Made by a program: the position numbers and the translations under genes. 12,498 nucleotides of DNA from an uncultured Butyrivibrio sp. (GTDB lineage: Bacteria > Bacillota > Clostridia > Lachnospirales > Lachnospiraceae), in the NCBI GenBank assembly GCA_910577605.1, contig CAJTON010000019.1, positions 9,139 through 21,636 of the forward strand, read 5' to 3'. The notes beneath the pieces are model-generated. The model ran no database searches, was not told the origin of the DNA, and saw only the letters and a list, made by a program, of their open reading frames with translations. Below are positions 6,228 through 12,498 of the stretch, one piece after another (the stretch's first letter is position 1; every line of letters starts with the position of its first letter).

Positions 6228-6772
6228 TCTCCGCCGTCCTCTTCAATACTGCTCTTATTCTTCTTCCCTCTGCGGAATTTTTCTTTGATAAAATTAAAAT
6301 CCTCGTCCTTGTACACGAAAAAAATAAGCACGACCAGCGCGATCATCGACAGCACAACGCATATATCGGCAAAATTGAACACCGGAAAATCTATGAGCTG
6401 AAAGTAAATAAAATCATGCACATAGCCGTTGGCTATCCTGTCTATCAGATTGCCGGCGGCTCCCGCGGCAAGAGTTACAAGCACCGCGCAAAGCGGTCTG
6501 TATTTACGCTCGTGCGGCATGATAACGAACACAAAGGTCATCACCGCAAGCATAACGAACGTAATTATTATAAAAAAAGTCTGCTTTCCTTCAAGCATAC
6601 CCCATGCCGAGCCGGTATTTTGCAGATAAGTCAGCTGAAGAACACCTTTGATTATCGTAAACGGCTCCTTATCCTTAAGATAGATCAAAGAAAGGTATTT
6701 TGTGACCCTGTCTATACCTATCAGTACAGCCAGTATAAATATGCTTGAAATGTATCTCAGCGATTTTTTCAT
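6224..6772 (-). CDS. lspA: Lipoprotein signal peptidase II
   Basis: This 182-aa inner-membrane aspartyl protease removes signal peptides from prolipoproteins ahead of the lipid-modified cysteine. Four hydrophobic helices are visible at about residues 5-22, 65-85, 93-110 and 134-153. The catalytic pair is D111 (GNLIDRI) and D136 (FNFADICV), with the conserved QNTGSAWG at 51-58. The C-terminus is charged (KEKFRRGKKNKSS..). The start is ATG 6772, with GGAG at 6779-6782 six nt away; an in-frame TTG at 6784 is upstream of that site and is rejected. It lies 12 nt after ylmH and overlaps the next gene by 4 nt. A candidate substrate, the DacF-type lipoprotein, is encoded at 10682-11680. Confidence 0.95.
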   Translation of the reverse strand: MKKSLRYISSIFILAVLIGIDRVTKYLSLIYLKDKEPFTIIKGVLQLTYLQNTGSAWGMLEGKQTFFIIITFVMLAVMTFVFVIMPHERKYRPLCAVLVTLAAGAAGNLIDRIANGYVHDFIYFQLIDFPVFNFADICVVLSMIALVVLIFFVYKDEDFNFIKEKFRRGKKNKSSIEEDGGE

Positions 6773-6784
6773 TTTAGTCTCCAA

Positions 6785-7540
6785 TTATATATATTTGCGT
6801 AAAATAACCATAATCCTGCCTTTTTTCGTTTCGGTAACCGTGCGCGCGTATTGGATCTTTCCAAGCCCTCTTACGGACACGATATCGTTTTCTTTAAGTC
6901 CGTACGCGTTGGTGGTTATTATCCTGCCGTTCACCGACACCTTTCCCGCCTCGATATACTGTATAATATGGTTCCGAGAATGTCCGAAGCCCAGAGAAAT
7001 AACAGAATCAAGACGAAGTGAGGCGACAGTTCCCTGTATCTCCTCAAAACACGGCTTATAGTCAAACTCCATCTTTGGCATAATTTCAGCCTTGACAAAT
7101 GTATTTCTTATTTTTGAGAGGTTGGAAACAATATATCCGCTTACCGAATTTACGCAGAATACATACGCCGCGCTCTCGTCCGTTATAATATCGCCGAGCT
7201 TTTCACGGACTATTCCAAGATTCATCAGCGCTCCAAGATAATCCCTGTGACCCAGCTTCTCCGCAAAACGCGGTCCTGACGGCGTTATCCTGATTATTTC
7301 ATACGGCGGCTGATACGGATAATCCTCATACGGGAGAAAAAGTATGAGCTTTCTCTCGGCTAAATCGTAGCCGCCCATCTCCTTTCGGACGACAGGCGGC
7401 ATATCCTTTACTGCCGTATGATAAATACTCTGACTGTTAAGATCAAGAAAATCCGTTGCCACCGGAACGTCCCTGTTATAGCATGTCTGTGCCTGCTCAA
7501 GAAGCCGGTTATATATGTATCCGGTATCCTTATCCTTCAT
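6785..7540 (-). CDS. ylmH: YlmH-family S4-domain RNA-binding protein
   Basis: This 251-aa protein has the YlmH family layout. The N-terminal domain carries the conserved LGHRDYLGALMNLGIVREKLGD (residues 97-118), and the C-terminal S4 domain is at about 174-231 (RLDSVISLGFGHSR.. GKVSVNGR). Family members are linked to cell division by gene position, and work on B. subtilis YlmH indicates a role in rescuing stalled large ribosomal subunits. The ATG at 7540 shares its A with the sepF stop (TGATG). No clear Shine-Dalgarno is present, so reinitiation coupled to sepF is likely. In many Bacillota divIVA follows; here lspA follows directly. Confidence 0.9.
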   Translation of the reverse strand: MKDKDTGYIYNRLLEQAQTCYNRDVPVATDFLDLNSQSIYHTAVKDMPPVVRKEMGGYDLAERKLILFLPYEDYPYQPPYEIIRITPSGPRFAEKLGHRDYLGALMNLGIVREKLGDIITDESAAYVFCVNSVSGYIVSNLSKIRNTFVKAEIMPKMEFDYKPCFEEIQGTVASLRLDSVISLGFGHSRNHIIQYIEAGKVSVNGRIITTNAYGLKENDIVSVRGLGKIQYARTVTETKKGRIMVILRKYI

Positions 7541-8130
7541 CAGAACTTAAAATCCGGACTGAAAGAAAACTCGCTTCCGGACAGCAATTCCTGAAAATCT
7601 CCCGAAATATCTATAAATCTCGGAGTAACTATGAAAATATAATTGGATATCTTCTGTAAATTACCGTGTATCGAAAAACATGCGCCGGAAGTAAAGTCTA
7701 TGATCCTCTGGGCAAGCTCCACGTCAAGTCCCTCAAGGTTAAGCACCACCGCTCTTCCGGACAGTAACGTTTCCGCAATTTCCCTTCCGTCCTCAACATT
7801 GTTGGGTTTGATAACACAAACCTCCATGCCGCTGTTCTTTTCCTGCATATTTACCACTCTGCCTCCTGACGTTTTTGAGGAGCCTCGTCCCGACTGACGC
7901 GCCGGCTTTGCGGGCTTCGCGGGCGCCTCCTCCCTGATATCCGGCATATAATCTTCCTCCGGCTCGGTCTTCCTGGCAGATGAAACGCTTCCTCCGGATT
8001 TGGAGCGTCCGATGGTTCTTACCGAAGAAACCTCATCGTCGCTATCGTCGTCATATTCGTCATATTCTTCATCATCGTCATAATTGCCGCCCAGCTTCAT
8101 TTTGTCAAGAAATCCGTCTATAAAACCCAT
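7540..8130 (-). CDS. sepF: Cell division protein SepF
   Basis: SepF anchors FtsZ filaments to the membrane and organises the septum. The 196-aa protein begins with the amphipathic membrane-targeting helix MGFIDGFLDKMKL. A very acidic linker follows (residues 17-33, almost all Asp, Glu and Tyr), then a Ser/Pro/Ala/Lys-rich disordered stretch. The conserved SepF domain spans about 99-180 (VCVIKPNNVEDGREIAETLL, VVLNLEGLD, FTSGACFSIHGNLQKIS, IFIVTP). A short tail ends in SPDFKF. The start is ATG 8130, with AAAGGAG about 6 nt upstream; the frame is open further up to 8232 but that part overlaps yggS and lacks the SepF helix. It is transcribed after yggS (61-nt gap) and coupled to ylmH. Confidence 0.95.
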   Translation of the reverse strand: MGFIDGFLDKMKLGGNYDDDEEYDEYDDDSDDEVSSVRTIGRSKSGGSVSSARKTEPEEDYMPDIREEAPAKPAKPARQSGRGSSKTSGGRVVNMQEKNSGMEVCVIKPNNVEDGREIAETLLSGRAVVLNLEGLDVELAQRIIDFTSGACFSIHGNLQKISNYIFIVTPRFIDISGDFQELLSGSEFSFSPDFKF

Positions 8131-8191
8131 TTCATTCTCCTTTCGATATTTATGCGCCGGCTTTCCGCGCATAACGGGGTATGCGGGACAT

Positions 8192-8887
8192 TTATAAATT
8201 GTATTCCCGCTCGCCGAATATAGCTGTGCCAACCCTTACATGAGTTGCCCCCTCTTCAACGGCGACCTCAAAATCATTGGTCATTCCCATAGAAAGATAA
8301 TCCATATTTGTATTATCAATGTTTTGAGCCTTTAAGTCAACACATAATTGCTTCATACGCCGAAAATATTCTCTGTTTTCTTCGGGATCGTCCACAAAAG
8401 GGGCGCTTGTCATAAGCCCTCTGACCGTAATTCCGCCAAGCGAGGCTATATCCGGCAGGAAATGCGCCGTCTCCTCCGCTGTAAAGCCGTATTTGCTCTC
8501 TTCACCCGCGATATTGACCTCAAGGAGCACCGGAACCGTGATTTCCTTTTTCTTAGCCTCCTCGCTTATCTGAACCGCCAGCCTCATGGAATCCACCGAA
8601 TGTATCAGACAGGCCCTGTCTATCACCTGCTTTACCTTATTGCGCTGAAGATGCCCTATCATATGCCATCTTATGTCCTCCGGCAGTACGGGACTTTTAG
8701 CCGTTATCTCCTGCACCTTGTTTTCGCCGAAATCCCTTACTCCCGCCTCATATATTTCGCTTATCATTGAAACAGGCTTTGTCTTGCTGACCGCGATCAG
8801 CGTTATGTCCTCCGGCAGACGTCCGGCGCGCAGAGCCGCCTGCGCTATTCTTTTCTTCACGTCTTCCAAATTACTGTTCAGACTCAT
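8192..8887 (-). CDS. yggS: YggS/PROSC-family pyridoxal phosphate homeostasis protein
   Basis: This 231-aa single-domain TIM-barrel protein binds pyridoxal 5'-phosphate on a lysine (K35 in AVSKTKP) and buffers cellular PLP. Family landmarks are present in order: FGENKVQE, WHMIGHLQRNKV, HSVDS, LLEVNIAGEESKYGF, RGLMTSAP, YLSMGMTNDFEVAVEEGATHVRVGTAIFG. Its ATG overlaps the stop of the HlyD-like gene by 4 nt (ATGA). Placement directly upstream of sepF is the usual arrangement in Bacillota (ylmE-ylmF). Confidence 0.95.
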   Translation of the reverse strand: MSLNSNLEDVKKRIAQAALRAGRLPEDITLIAVSKTKPVSMISEIYEAGVRDFGENKVQEITAKSPVLPEDIRWHMIGHLQRNKVKQVIDRACLIHSVDSMRLAVQISEEAKKKEITVPVLLEVNIAGEESKYGFTAEETAHFLPDIASLGGITVRGLMTSAPFVDDPEENREYFRRMKQLCVDLKAQNIDNTNMDYLSMGMTNDFEVAVEEGATHVRVGTAIFGEREYNL

Positions 8888-10254
8888 TCTATCAATTCGC
8901 TCTCCTTAACCGTCCTGTAATCGAGCACGATGTGATCGTAGGTCGCAAGACCGTAATCCGTGCCCTTCTCTATAATACAGTATTCGCTGTTTTTGTCAAT
9001 GACCGTGACCGCCTTGAACACCGCGTAGCCCCTGTTTACACAGTAAACGCCGTCAAGCTCCTGAATGATCCCGACGGTAAAGACCTCCTGCGAATCTGCT
9101 ATCGTTATTATCTGCCCCGACTGAAAATCCTTCATCGACACATAGTAGTTATCTTTATCCGAGTAATATATAGTGGGGATCACTGACTCAAGATATTCTT
9201 TGCCGTTGCTGTCATATTTTTTAATAACAAACGCTCCGCTTTTCGACATGCATCTTCTCGGTATCGCGTATGAGTTTTTCCTGAATATCGAGGAGGACGG
9301 TATTTTAAGTCCCGTTATCGTCTGCTGCTCAAGCTCTACGGTCACATAACGTTTAGTCGAAAATCCGGGAAGATATTTTGTCATTTTGATCTTGCCGTAG
9401 GACGCTCCGCCTGCATTGATTATCTCAAAACCCGCGCGGCAGTTTATATCGTCGTCCGCAAAGCTAATATTGACAGATTTTGAATCCGCGAGCCTTGCCG
9501 CCTGCGTCTCGTCAAGCTGTATGTATATGTACCATGTATCGCTCGTTATCAGCTTATAGGCCGGATCGTTCACATTGATTATCGAATCCGTCTGAAGGTT
9601 CTTGCTGCTGTTTCCGGCTTTCTCAAAAAGCTCCGGATCAAGCTCATTCTCAGTGAAACGCTCGTATCCGTCCGTATAATATACGACAAGTCCGCTCTCC
9701 GGCGCCTTTATTTTGTGAAAAAAATCCACATTGTCGGTTTCTTTTGCAAAGCTGTCAAGGTTCTCCACAATGCTGTCGGAACGCAGTTCAAAAATACTTC
9801 CGTTCAGGCTGTCCGCCGCGGCGTATACGTCCGAGAAACTTGAAGGATCATAACTCTTTGTAAGCGTAAAAAGCTGCTCCCGTATTTTGATAAGCCCGTC
9901 CTCCGAAAATTCGCCGGAACTTTCCTGCTTGATCTTCTCCGCGACACGCCCTGTTTCGTCAATTGAATATATTATGGTATTCTTGCCCGCTCTGTGATTG
10001 TTTTTGAGAAAATAATTTACCGTTCCCGAATAAGCGGCGTTTACGACCTGCTCCTCGCGCACGATAAAGCCCGTAAAACTGTGGTCCACCGACAGCGAAC
10101 CGTCATAGACCTCATATATCACGGTTTTTTCCGATGTCGCGTAAATAATGACCGAAATAACCAGATAAATGAATATTACGCCGAAAATAATTATTCCGAT
10201 ATTAAGCGTCGGCTTTCGCCGGAATTTGTTTATATTATGCCTGCTTGCTGCCAT
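8884..10254 (-). CDS. HlyD-like membrane-fusion/adaptor protein
   Basis: This 456-aa protein has a basic cytoplasmic N-terminus and a membrane anchor at about residues 17-39 (LNIGIIIFGVIFIYLVISVIIY). The extracytoplasmic part resembles HlyD-type adaptors. Two half-lipoyl segments are visible (FTGFIVREEQVVNAAYSGTVNY and IKAPESGLVVYYTDGY), separated by a short, weakly helical region instead of a long coiled coil. A beta-barrel portion follows (SDTWYIYIQLDETQAARL, GKIKMTKYLPGFSTKRYVTVEL, LKIPSSSIF). No transporter gene is adjacent. As first gene of the yggS-sepF operon it probably acts in the envelope, but its partner is unknown. The start is ATG 10254, with AGGAT (10263-10267) 8 nt upstream. 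The 4-nt overlap with yggS implies coupling. Confidence 0.8.
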   Translation of the reverse strand: MAASRHNINKFRRKPTLNIGIIIFGVIFIYLVISVIIYATSEKTVIYEVYDGSLSVDHSFTGFIVREEQVVNAAYSGTVNYFLKNNHRAGKNTIIYSIDETGRVAEKIKQESSGEFSEDGLIKIREQLFTLTKSYDPSSFSDVYAAADSLNGSIFELRSDSIVENLDSFAKETDNVDFFHKIKAPESGLVVYYTDGYERFTENELDPELFEKAGNSSKNLQTDSIINVNDPAYKLITSDTWYIYIQLDETQAARLADSKSVNISFADDDINCRAGFEIINAGGASYGKIKMTKYLPGFSTKRYVTVELEQQTITGLKIPSSSIFRKNSYAIPRRCMSKSGAFVIKKYDSNGKEYLESVIPTIYYSDKDNYYVSMKDFQSGQIITIADSQEVFTVGIIQELDGVYCVNRGYAVFKAVTVIDKNSEYCIIEKGTDYGLATYDHIVLDYRTVKESELIE

Positions 10255-10305
10255 ACGGACAGATCCTTCCCAGCTTTTGGTCCAGGTAGCTTCCTGTTTC
10301 CCCTA

Positions 10306-10314
10306 AGTATATCA
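10306..10314 (-). promoter_or_regulatory. Extended -10 promoter for the division operon
   Basis: On the - strand TGA-TATACT (10314-10306) forms an extended -10. The region 17 bp upstream (10329-10334, TGGTAT) is a weak -35. Transcription would begin near 10299, about 45 nt before the HlyD-like ATG. The area between the divergent genes is AT-rich and shows no other clear site. Confidence 0.45.
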
Positions 10315-10405
10315 TTTATTAGTAAAAAATACCATTATATTTTGTTTGTTTTGTGAAAATCATAATAGCAAAGATATTAATACTCATATGGGAGGTTACA
10401 AAAAT

Positions 10406-10618
10406 ATGGATTCAAGAATTTTGGATTATACCGCGTTAGTTCTCGTTGTTATAGGAGCAATCAACTGGGGACTCGTCGGTTTCTTCAAATTTGACCTCGT
10501 AGCTTTTATTTTTGGCGATATGTCCGTTGTGTCCAGAATTATCTATGCCGTTGTCGGCATCGCGGGACTTTATCTTCTCAGTCTGTTCGGACGTGTCAGA
10601 GCTTTCGGTCAAAAGTAA
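10406..10618 (+). CDS. DUF378 small membrane protein
   Basis: This 70-aa protein has two hydrophobic segments, at about residues 6-27 (LDYTALVLVVIGAINWGLVGFF) and 40-60 (VVSRIIYAVVGIAGLYLLSLF). The family hallmark INWGLVG is followed by FDLVAFIFG. DUF378 (YuzA-type) proteins are of unknown function. The start is ATG 10406, with GGGAGG at 10390-10395 and a longish 10-nt gap; the frame is open upstream to 10346 without a ribosome site. It is a single gene, divergent from the HlyD-like operon. A possible promoter is TTGTGA (10351) with TATTAA (10375), but this is weak. Confidence 0.85.
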   Translation: MDSRILDYTALVLVVIGAINWGLVGFFKFDLVAFIFGDMSVVSRIIYAVVGIAGLYLLSLFGRVRAFGQK

Positions 10619-10626
10619 TTCGTTAA

Positions 10627-10652
10627 GGCTGCCGCAATGGTCCGCGGCAGCC
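10627..10652. terminator. Hairpin between convergent genes
   Basis: A perfect 9-bp GC-rich stem, GGCTGCCGC (10627-10635) with GCGGCAGCC (10644-10652), encloses an 8-nt loop. It lies 8 bp after the DUF378 stop and 29 bp beyond the carboxypeptidase stop, so it may serve both strands. No U tract follows on either strand, so any termination may be inefficient or factor-assisted. Confidence 0.55.
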
Positions 10653-10681
10653 TGTGGCTACATATATTCAAGTTAATAGTT

Positions 10682-11680
10682 TCAGTGTTCAAGATTATTA
10701 TCCGGTATATGCTGGAGCAGAAAATCCAGATCTGCATACATATCGTCGTTTGATTCCGCCCTCATCGTCACTATTATATATCTGCGTCCGTTTGACTCCA
10801 CAAGCATGACATAGCTTCTTCTAGCTTTCTCCGTGTATCCTGCCTTTCCGCCCAATACCTTAATGTGATCGGGAGCCTGCGCCGATCCCTGAAGATAAAG
10901 GTTTCCGCTGGTGTATTCGCAGCCGATCGTATATTCGCCGTAGGCGGTCGTGCGCGTAAAAGAATTCTGGTACTTTACCGTGGACAGGACCTTTACGAAT
11001 TTGTCATATTTTATCGCCTCGTTGCAGATAAGGTACATATCATACGCCGTCGTATAATGGTTATCGTCGTAAAGCCCGTGAGGATTCACAAAATTAGATT
11101 CCGTCGCGCCGATCTCCCTCGCCTCTTTGTTCATCAGCTCGGCAAATTCCTCAAGGGTAGGCGCCGCGAACAAAGCGAGCGCCGCAGCCGCGTCGTTGCC
11201 TGAGCGAAGAAGCGCGGCGTTGATAAGTATATCGAACGGTATAACGTCTCCGACTCTGAAATCGCAGAGAACGACATTGTCCTCATGTATTATGACCTCT
11301 TCTCCTATCTTCCGTGAAGCAGAGGCATCCCCGTATTTAAGCGCGAGCATCGAAGTCAGTATCTTGGTCGTGCTTGCCGGATACTCTCTTTTATGGACGT
11401 TCTTCTGAAAAAGAACCGTTCCGTCAGAAACGTCCACAAGCAGCGCCGCGTCCGAATGAACTCTTTCGCTTCCCTCAGAATTCGCCGCGTCCGCAGGGAC
11501 AACGGCAATTTTGGACGCAAAGCTGTCCGCGCGCGAAAGCGGCGCGTCAGCCACTCTTCCTTCTTCACCGGTCTGTAAATCACCGTAAAATGTATTCAGT
11601 ATAGACGTTCCTTCACCGCATGAGCACATCATAACGGCGGATATGATCAATACAATTATAAGACAAATTTTTTTATTCAT
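10682..11680 (-). CDS. D-alanyl-D-alanine carboxypeptidase, S11 family, probable lipoprotein
   Basis: This 332-aa penicillin-binding protein would trim the terminal D-Ala from peptidoglycan stem peptides outside the membrane. The N-terminus is a signal peptide (MNKKICLIIVLIISAVMM) ending in MCSC, a loose lipobox with C21 as the possible lipid-modified residue. The serine-protease motifs are STTK at 103-106 (catalytic S103, K106), SGN at 160-162, and KAG at 279-281 where KTG is usual. The region 22-75 is a linker. The C-terminus ends soon after the domain, so the extra membrane-binding helix of longer DacA/DacF proteins is missing, which fits lipid anchoring. ATG 11680 is chosen because GAGAG (11691-11695) is 10 nt away; ATG 11689 would sit 1 nt from it. 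It follows mgsA closely and is likely co-transcribed. Confidence 0.88.
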   Translation of the reverse strand: MNKKICLIIVLIISAVMMCSCGEGTSILNTFYGDLQTGEEGRVADAPLSRADSFASKIAVVPADAANSEGSERVHSDAALLVDVSDGTVLFQKNVHKREYPASTTKILTSMLALKYGDASASRKIGEEVIIHEDNVVLCDFRVGDVIPFDILINAALLRSGNDAAAALALFAAPTLEEFAELMNKEAREIGATESNFVNPHGLYDDNHYTTAYDMYLICNEAIKYDKFVKVLSTVKYQNSFTRTTAYGEYTIGCEYTSGNLYLQGSAQAPDHIKVLGGKAGYTEKARRSYVMLVESNGRRYIIVTMRAESNDDMYADLDFLLQHIPDNNLEH

Positions 11681-11693
11681 AAAAACCATTCTC

Positions 11694-12089
11694 TCATCTT
11701 GTTATTTCGCGCCACTCAAGATCGCCCCGCTCCAAAGCTTTGATAAGCAGCTCGGCAGTGGCGAGATTTGTCGCAAGCGGTATATTGTGTACATCGCAAA
11801 GCTTGAAAATATTGGCGACATCCGGCTCATGCTGACGCGGCGTAAGCGGATCGCGCAGAAATATCACCATATCAAGGCTGTTCGTTTCGATCTGGAGTCC
11901 GAGCTGCTGCTCGCCTCCGAGATGCCCGGCGAGATATTTATATACCGTAAGATTCGTAACCTCCTCAATAAGCCTTCCCGTAGTACCCGTTGCATAAAGG
12001 TCGTGCTTGTTGAGGATTCCCCGGTAAGCAATGCAGAAATTCTGCATAAGCTTCTTCTTTGAATCATGCGCTATCAAACCTATGTTCAT
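11694..12089 (-). CDS. mgsA: Methylglyoxal synthase
   Basis: This 131-aa cytoplasmic enzyme converts dihydroxyacetone phosphate to methylglyoxal and phosphate, a bypass that relieves sugar-phosphate stress. Motifs are LIAHDSKK (H8), the phosphate-binding ATGTTG at 33-38, GHLGGEQQLG at 55-64, and RDPLTPRQHEPDV with H87 and D90. The position equivalent to catalytic Asp71 of E. coli is Glu60 here, a variant I recall as common in clostridial enzymes. The ATG at 12089 lies inside the end of rodA (26-nt overlap), with GGAGG 6 nt upstream. The rodA-mgsA pairing is frequent in Clostridia. Confidence 0.95.
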   Translation of the reverse strand: MNIGLIAHDSKKKLMQNFCIAYRGILNKHDLYATGTTGRLIEEVTNLTVYKYLAGHLGGEQQLGLQIETNSLDMVIFLRDPLTPRQHEPDVANIFKLCDVHNIPLATNLATAELLIKALERGDLEWREITR

Positions 12090-12498
12090 CCTTTACCTCC
12101 TCCAATAAAGACTTCTTTCTGAATCTGACATTAAGAACAAGGCCTATTCCAGCGTACATCGCCACAAGAGAACTCATGCCGTAACTGACAAAAGGCAGGG
12201 GTATCCCCGTATTAGGCAATATCGCGGTAACGACACCGATGTTTATAAAAGTCTGAAAGACTACAATTGAAGCCACCCCGAAACAAATGAGTCTTCCCTG
12301 CATATCCGGCGCCCTGGCCCCCGTCACGACGCACTCCGCAGCTATCAGCATCAATAACAGTAAAATTGCTATGCAGCCGACGAACCCCAATTCTTCGCCC
12401 ACTATGGCGAAAATAAAGTCGGTCTGCGGTTCCGGTATATAATTACCGTTTTTGACGGAATTAGCGCTTTCATTGTACAGCCCCTTTCCCGTCAAGCC
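12064..12498 (-). CDS. rodA: RodA/FtsW SEDS glycosyltransferase, C-terminal part
   Basis: The gene is open through the right edge, so only the last 144 codons are seen. SEDS proteins polymerise lipid II into glycan strands in the membrane. The family signature YIPEPQTDFIFAIVGEELGF is followed by three hydrophobic helices and the block NIGVVTAILPNTGIPLPFVSYG. The wording NIG..LP.TGIPLPFVSYG is closer to RodA than to FtsW, and the mgsA neighbour also suggests the mre/min/rodA elongation cluster. The usual SYGGSS is SYGMSS here. The charged tail (RKKSLLEEVKDEHRF) is cytoplasmic. An internal TTG at 12495 is not the start. Confidence 0.85.
   Translation of the reverse strand, partial: GLTGKGLYNESANSVKNGNYIPEPQTDFIFAIVGEELGFVGCIAILLLLMLIAAECVVTGARAPDMQGRLICFGVASIVVFQTFINIGVVTAILPNTGIPLPFVSYGMSSLVAMYAGIGLVLNVRFRKKSLLEEVKDEHRFDSA

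Noticed and set aside
8131..8232. N-terminal extension of SepF to 8232
   Set aside because: It would overlap yggS, lacks a ribosome site and would bury the membrane-targeting helix. AAAGGAG precedes ATG 8130.
1..12498. CRISPR array, tRNA, rRNA, insertion sequence or prophage
   Set aside because: No regularly spaced repeats, cloverleaf, rRNA motifs, transposase or phage structural genes were seen. The recombinase alone does not mark a mobile element.

Overview
The window looks like chromosomal DNA from a Gram-positive Clostridia-type Bacillota. I infer the Oscillospirales/Eubacteriales range from protein style; no rRNA is present to confirm this. The support is Bacillota-type LexA boxes (CGAAC-N4-GTTCG), purine-rich AGGAGG ribosome binding sites, a sepF/ylmH/lspA/rluD cell-division cluster, a rodA-mgsA-dacF cluster, and Asp/Glu-rich, Lys-rich proteins with moderate GC. 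There is no CRISPR array, tRNA, rRNA or recognisable insertion sequence.

Left part, + strand (1-3350). Bases 1-194 hold a promoter with three LexA boxes. It drives a small membrane-anchored LysM protein of the YneA type, the SOS-induced division suppressor. lexA is predicted to lie divergently just left of base 1. After a good intrinsic terminator comes a DEAD-box helicase gene whose start is disrupted: it has a UGA stop at codon 18, a required +1 shift and no Q motif. Next are an unrecognised 81-aa acidic protein with its own strong promoter, a perfect 18-bp-arm palindrome, and an XerS-like tyrosine recombinase that appears to have a leaderless mRNA.

Middle part, - strand (10254 down to 3360). 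Tightly packed genes run in the order HlyD-like adaptor, yggS (PLP homeostasis), sepF (Z-ring anchor), ylmH (S4 RNA-binding), lspA (signal peptidase II), rluD-type pseudouridine synthase, cytidylate-kinase-like protein, and a membrane-anchored YkuD-fold protein. Overlaps of 1-4 nt imply translational coupling. An internal promoter restarts transcription before the last two genes. The usual ylmG and divIVA of this cluster are absent. The YkuD protein has lost the cysteine nucleophile of L,D-transpeptidases and so looks like a pseudoenzyme with an Ig-like domain and a Thr/Glu/Pro-rich tail.

Right part. A small DUF378 membrane protein (+ strand, 10406-10618) converges on a second - strand operon: rodA (3' part only, running off the right edge), mgsA and a D,D-carboxypeptidase lipoprotein of the DacF/S11 type.

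The shared theme is division, chromosome segregation and envelope. An SOS division brake and a Xer recombinase lie on the left, Z-ring, lipoprotein-processing and wall-associated genes in the middle, and elongation-wall genes on the right. The most unusual items are the nucleophile-less YkuD protein, the helicase with an RF2-like frameshift context, and the palindrome beside the recombinase.
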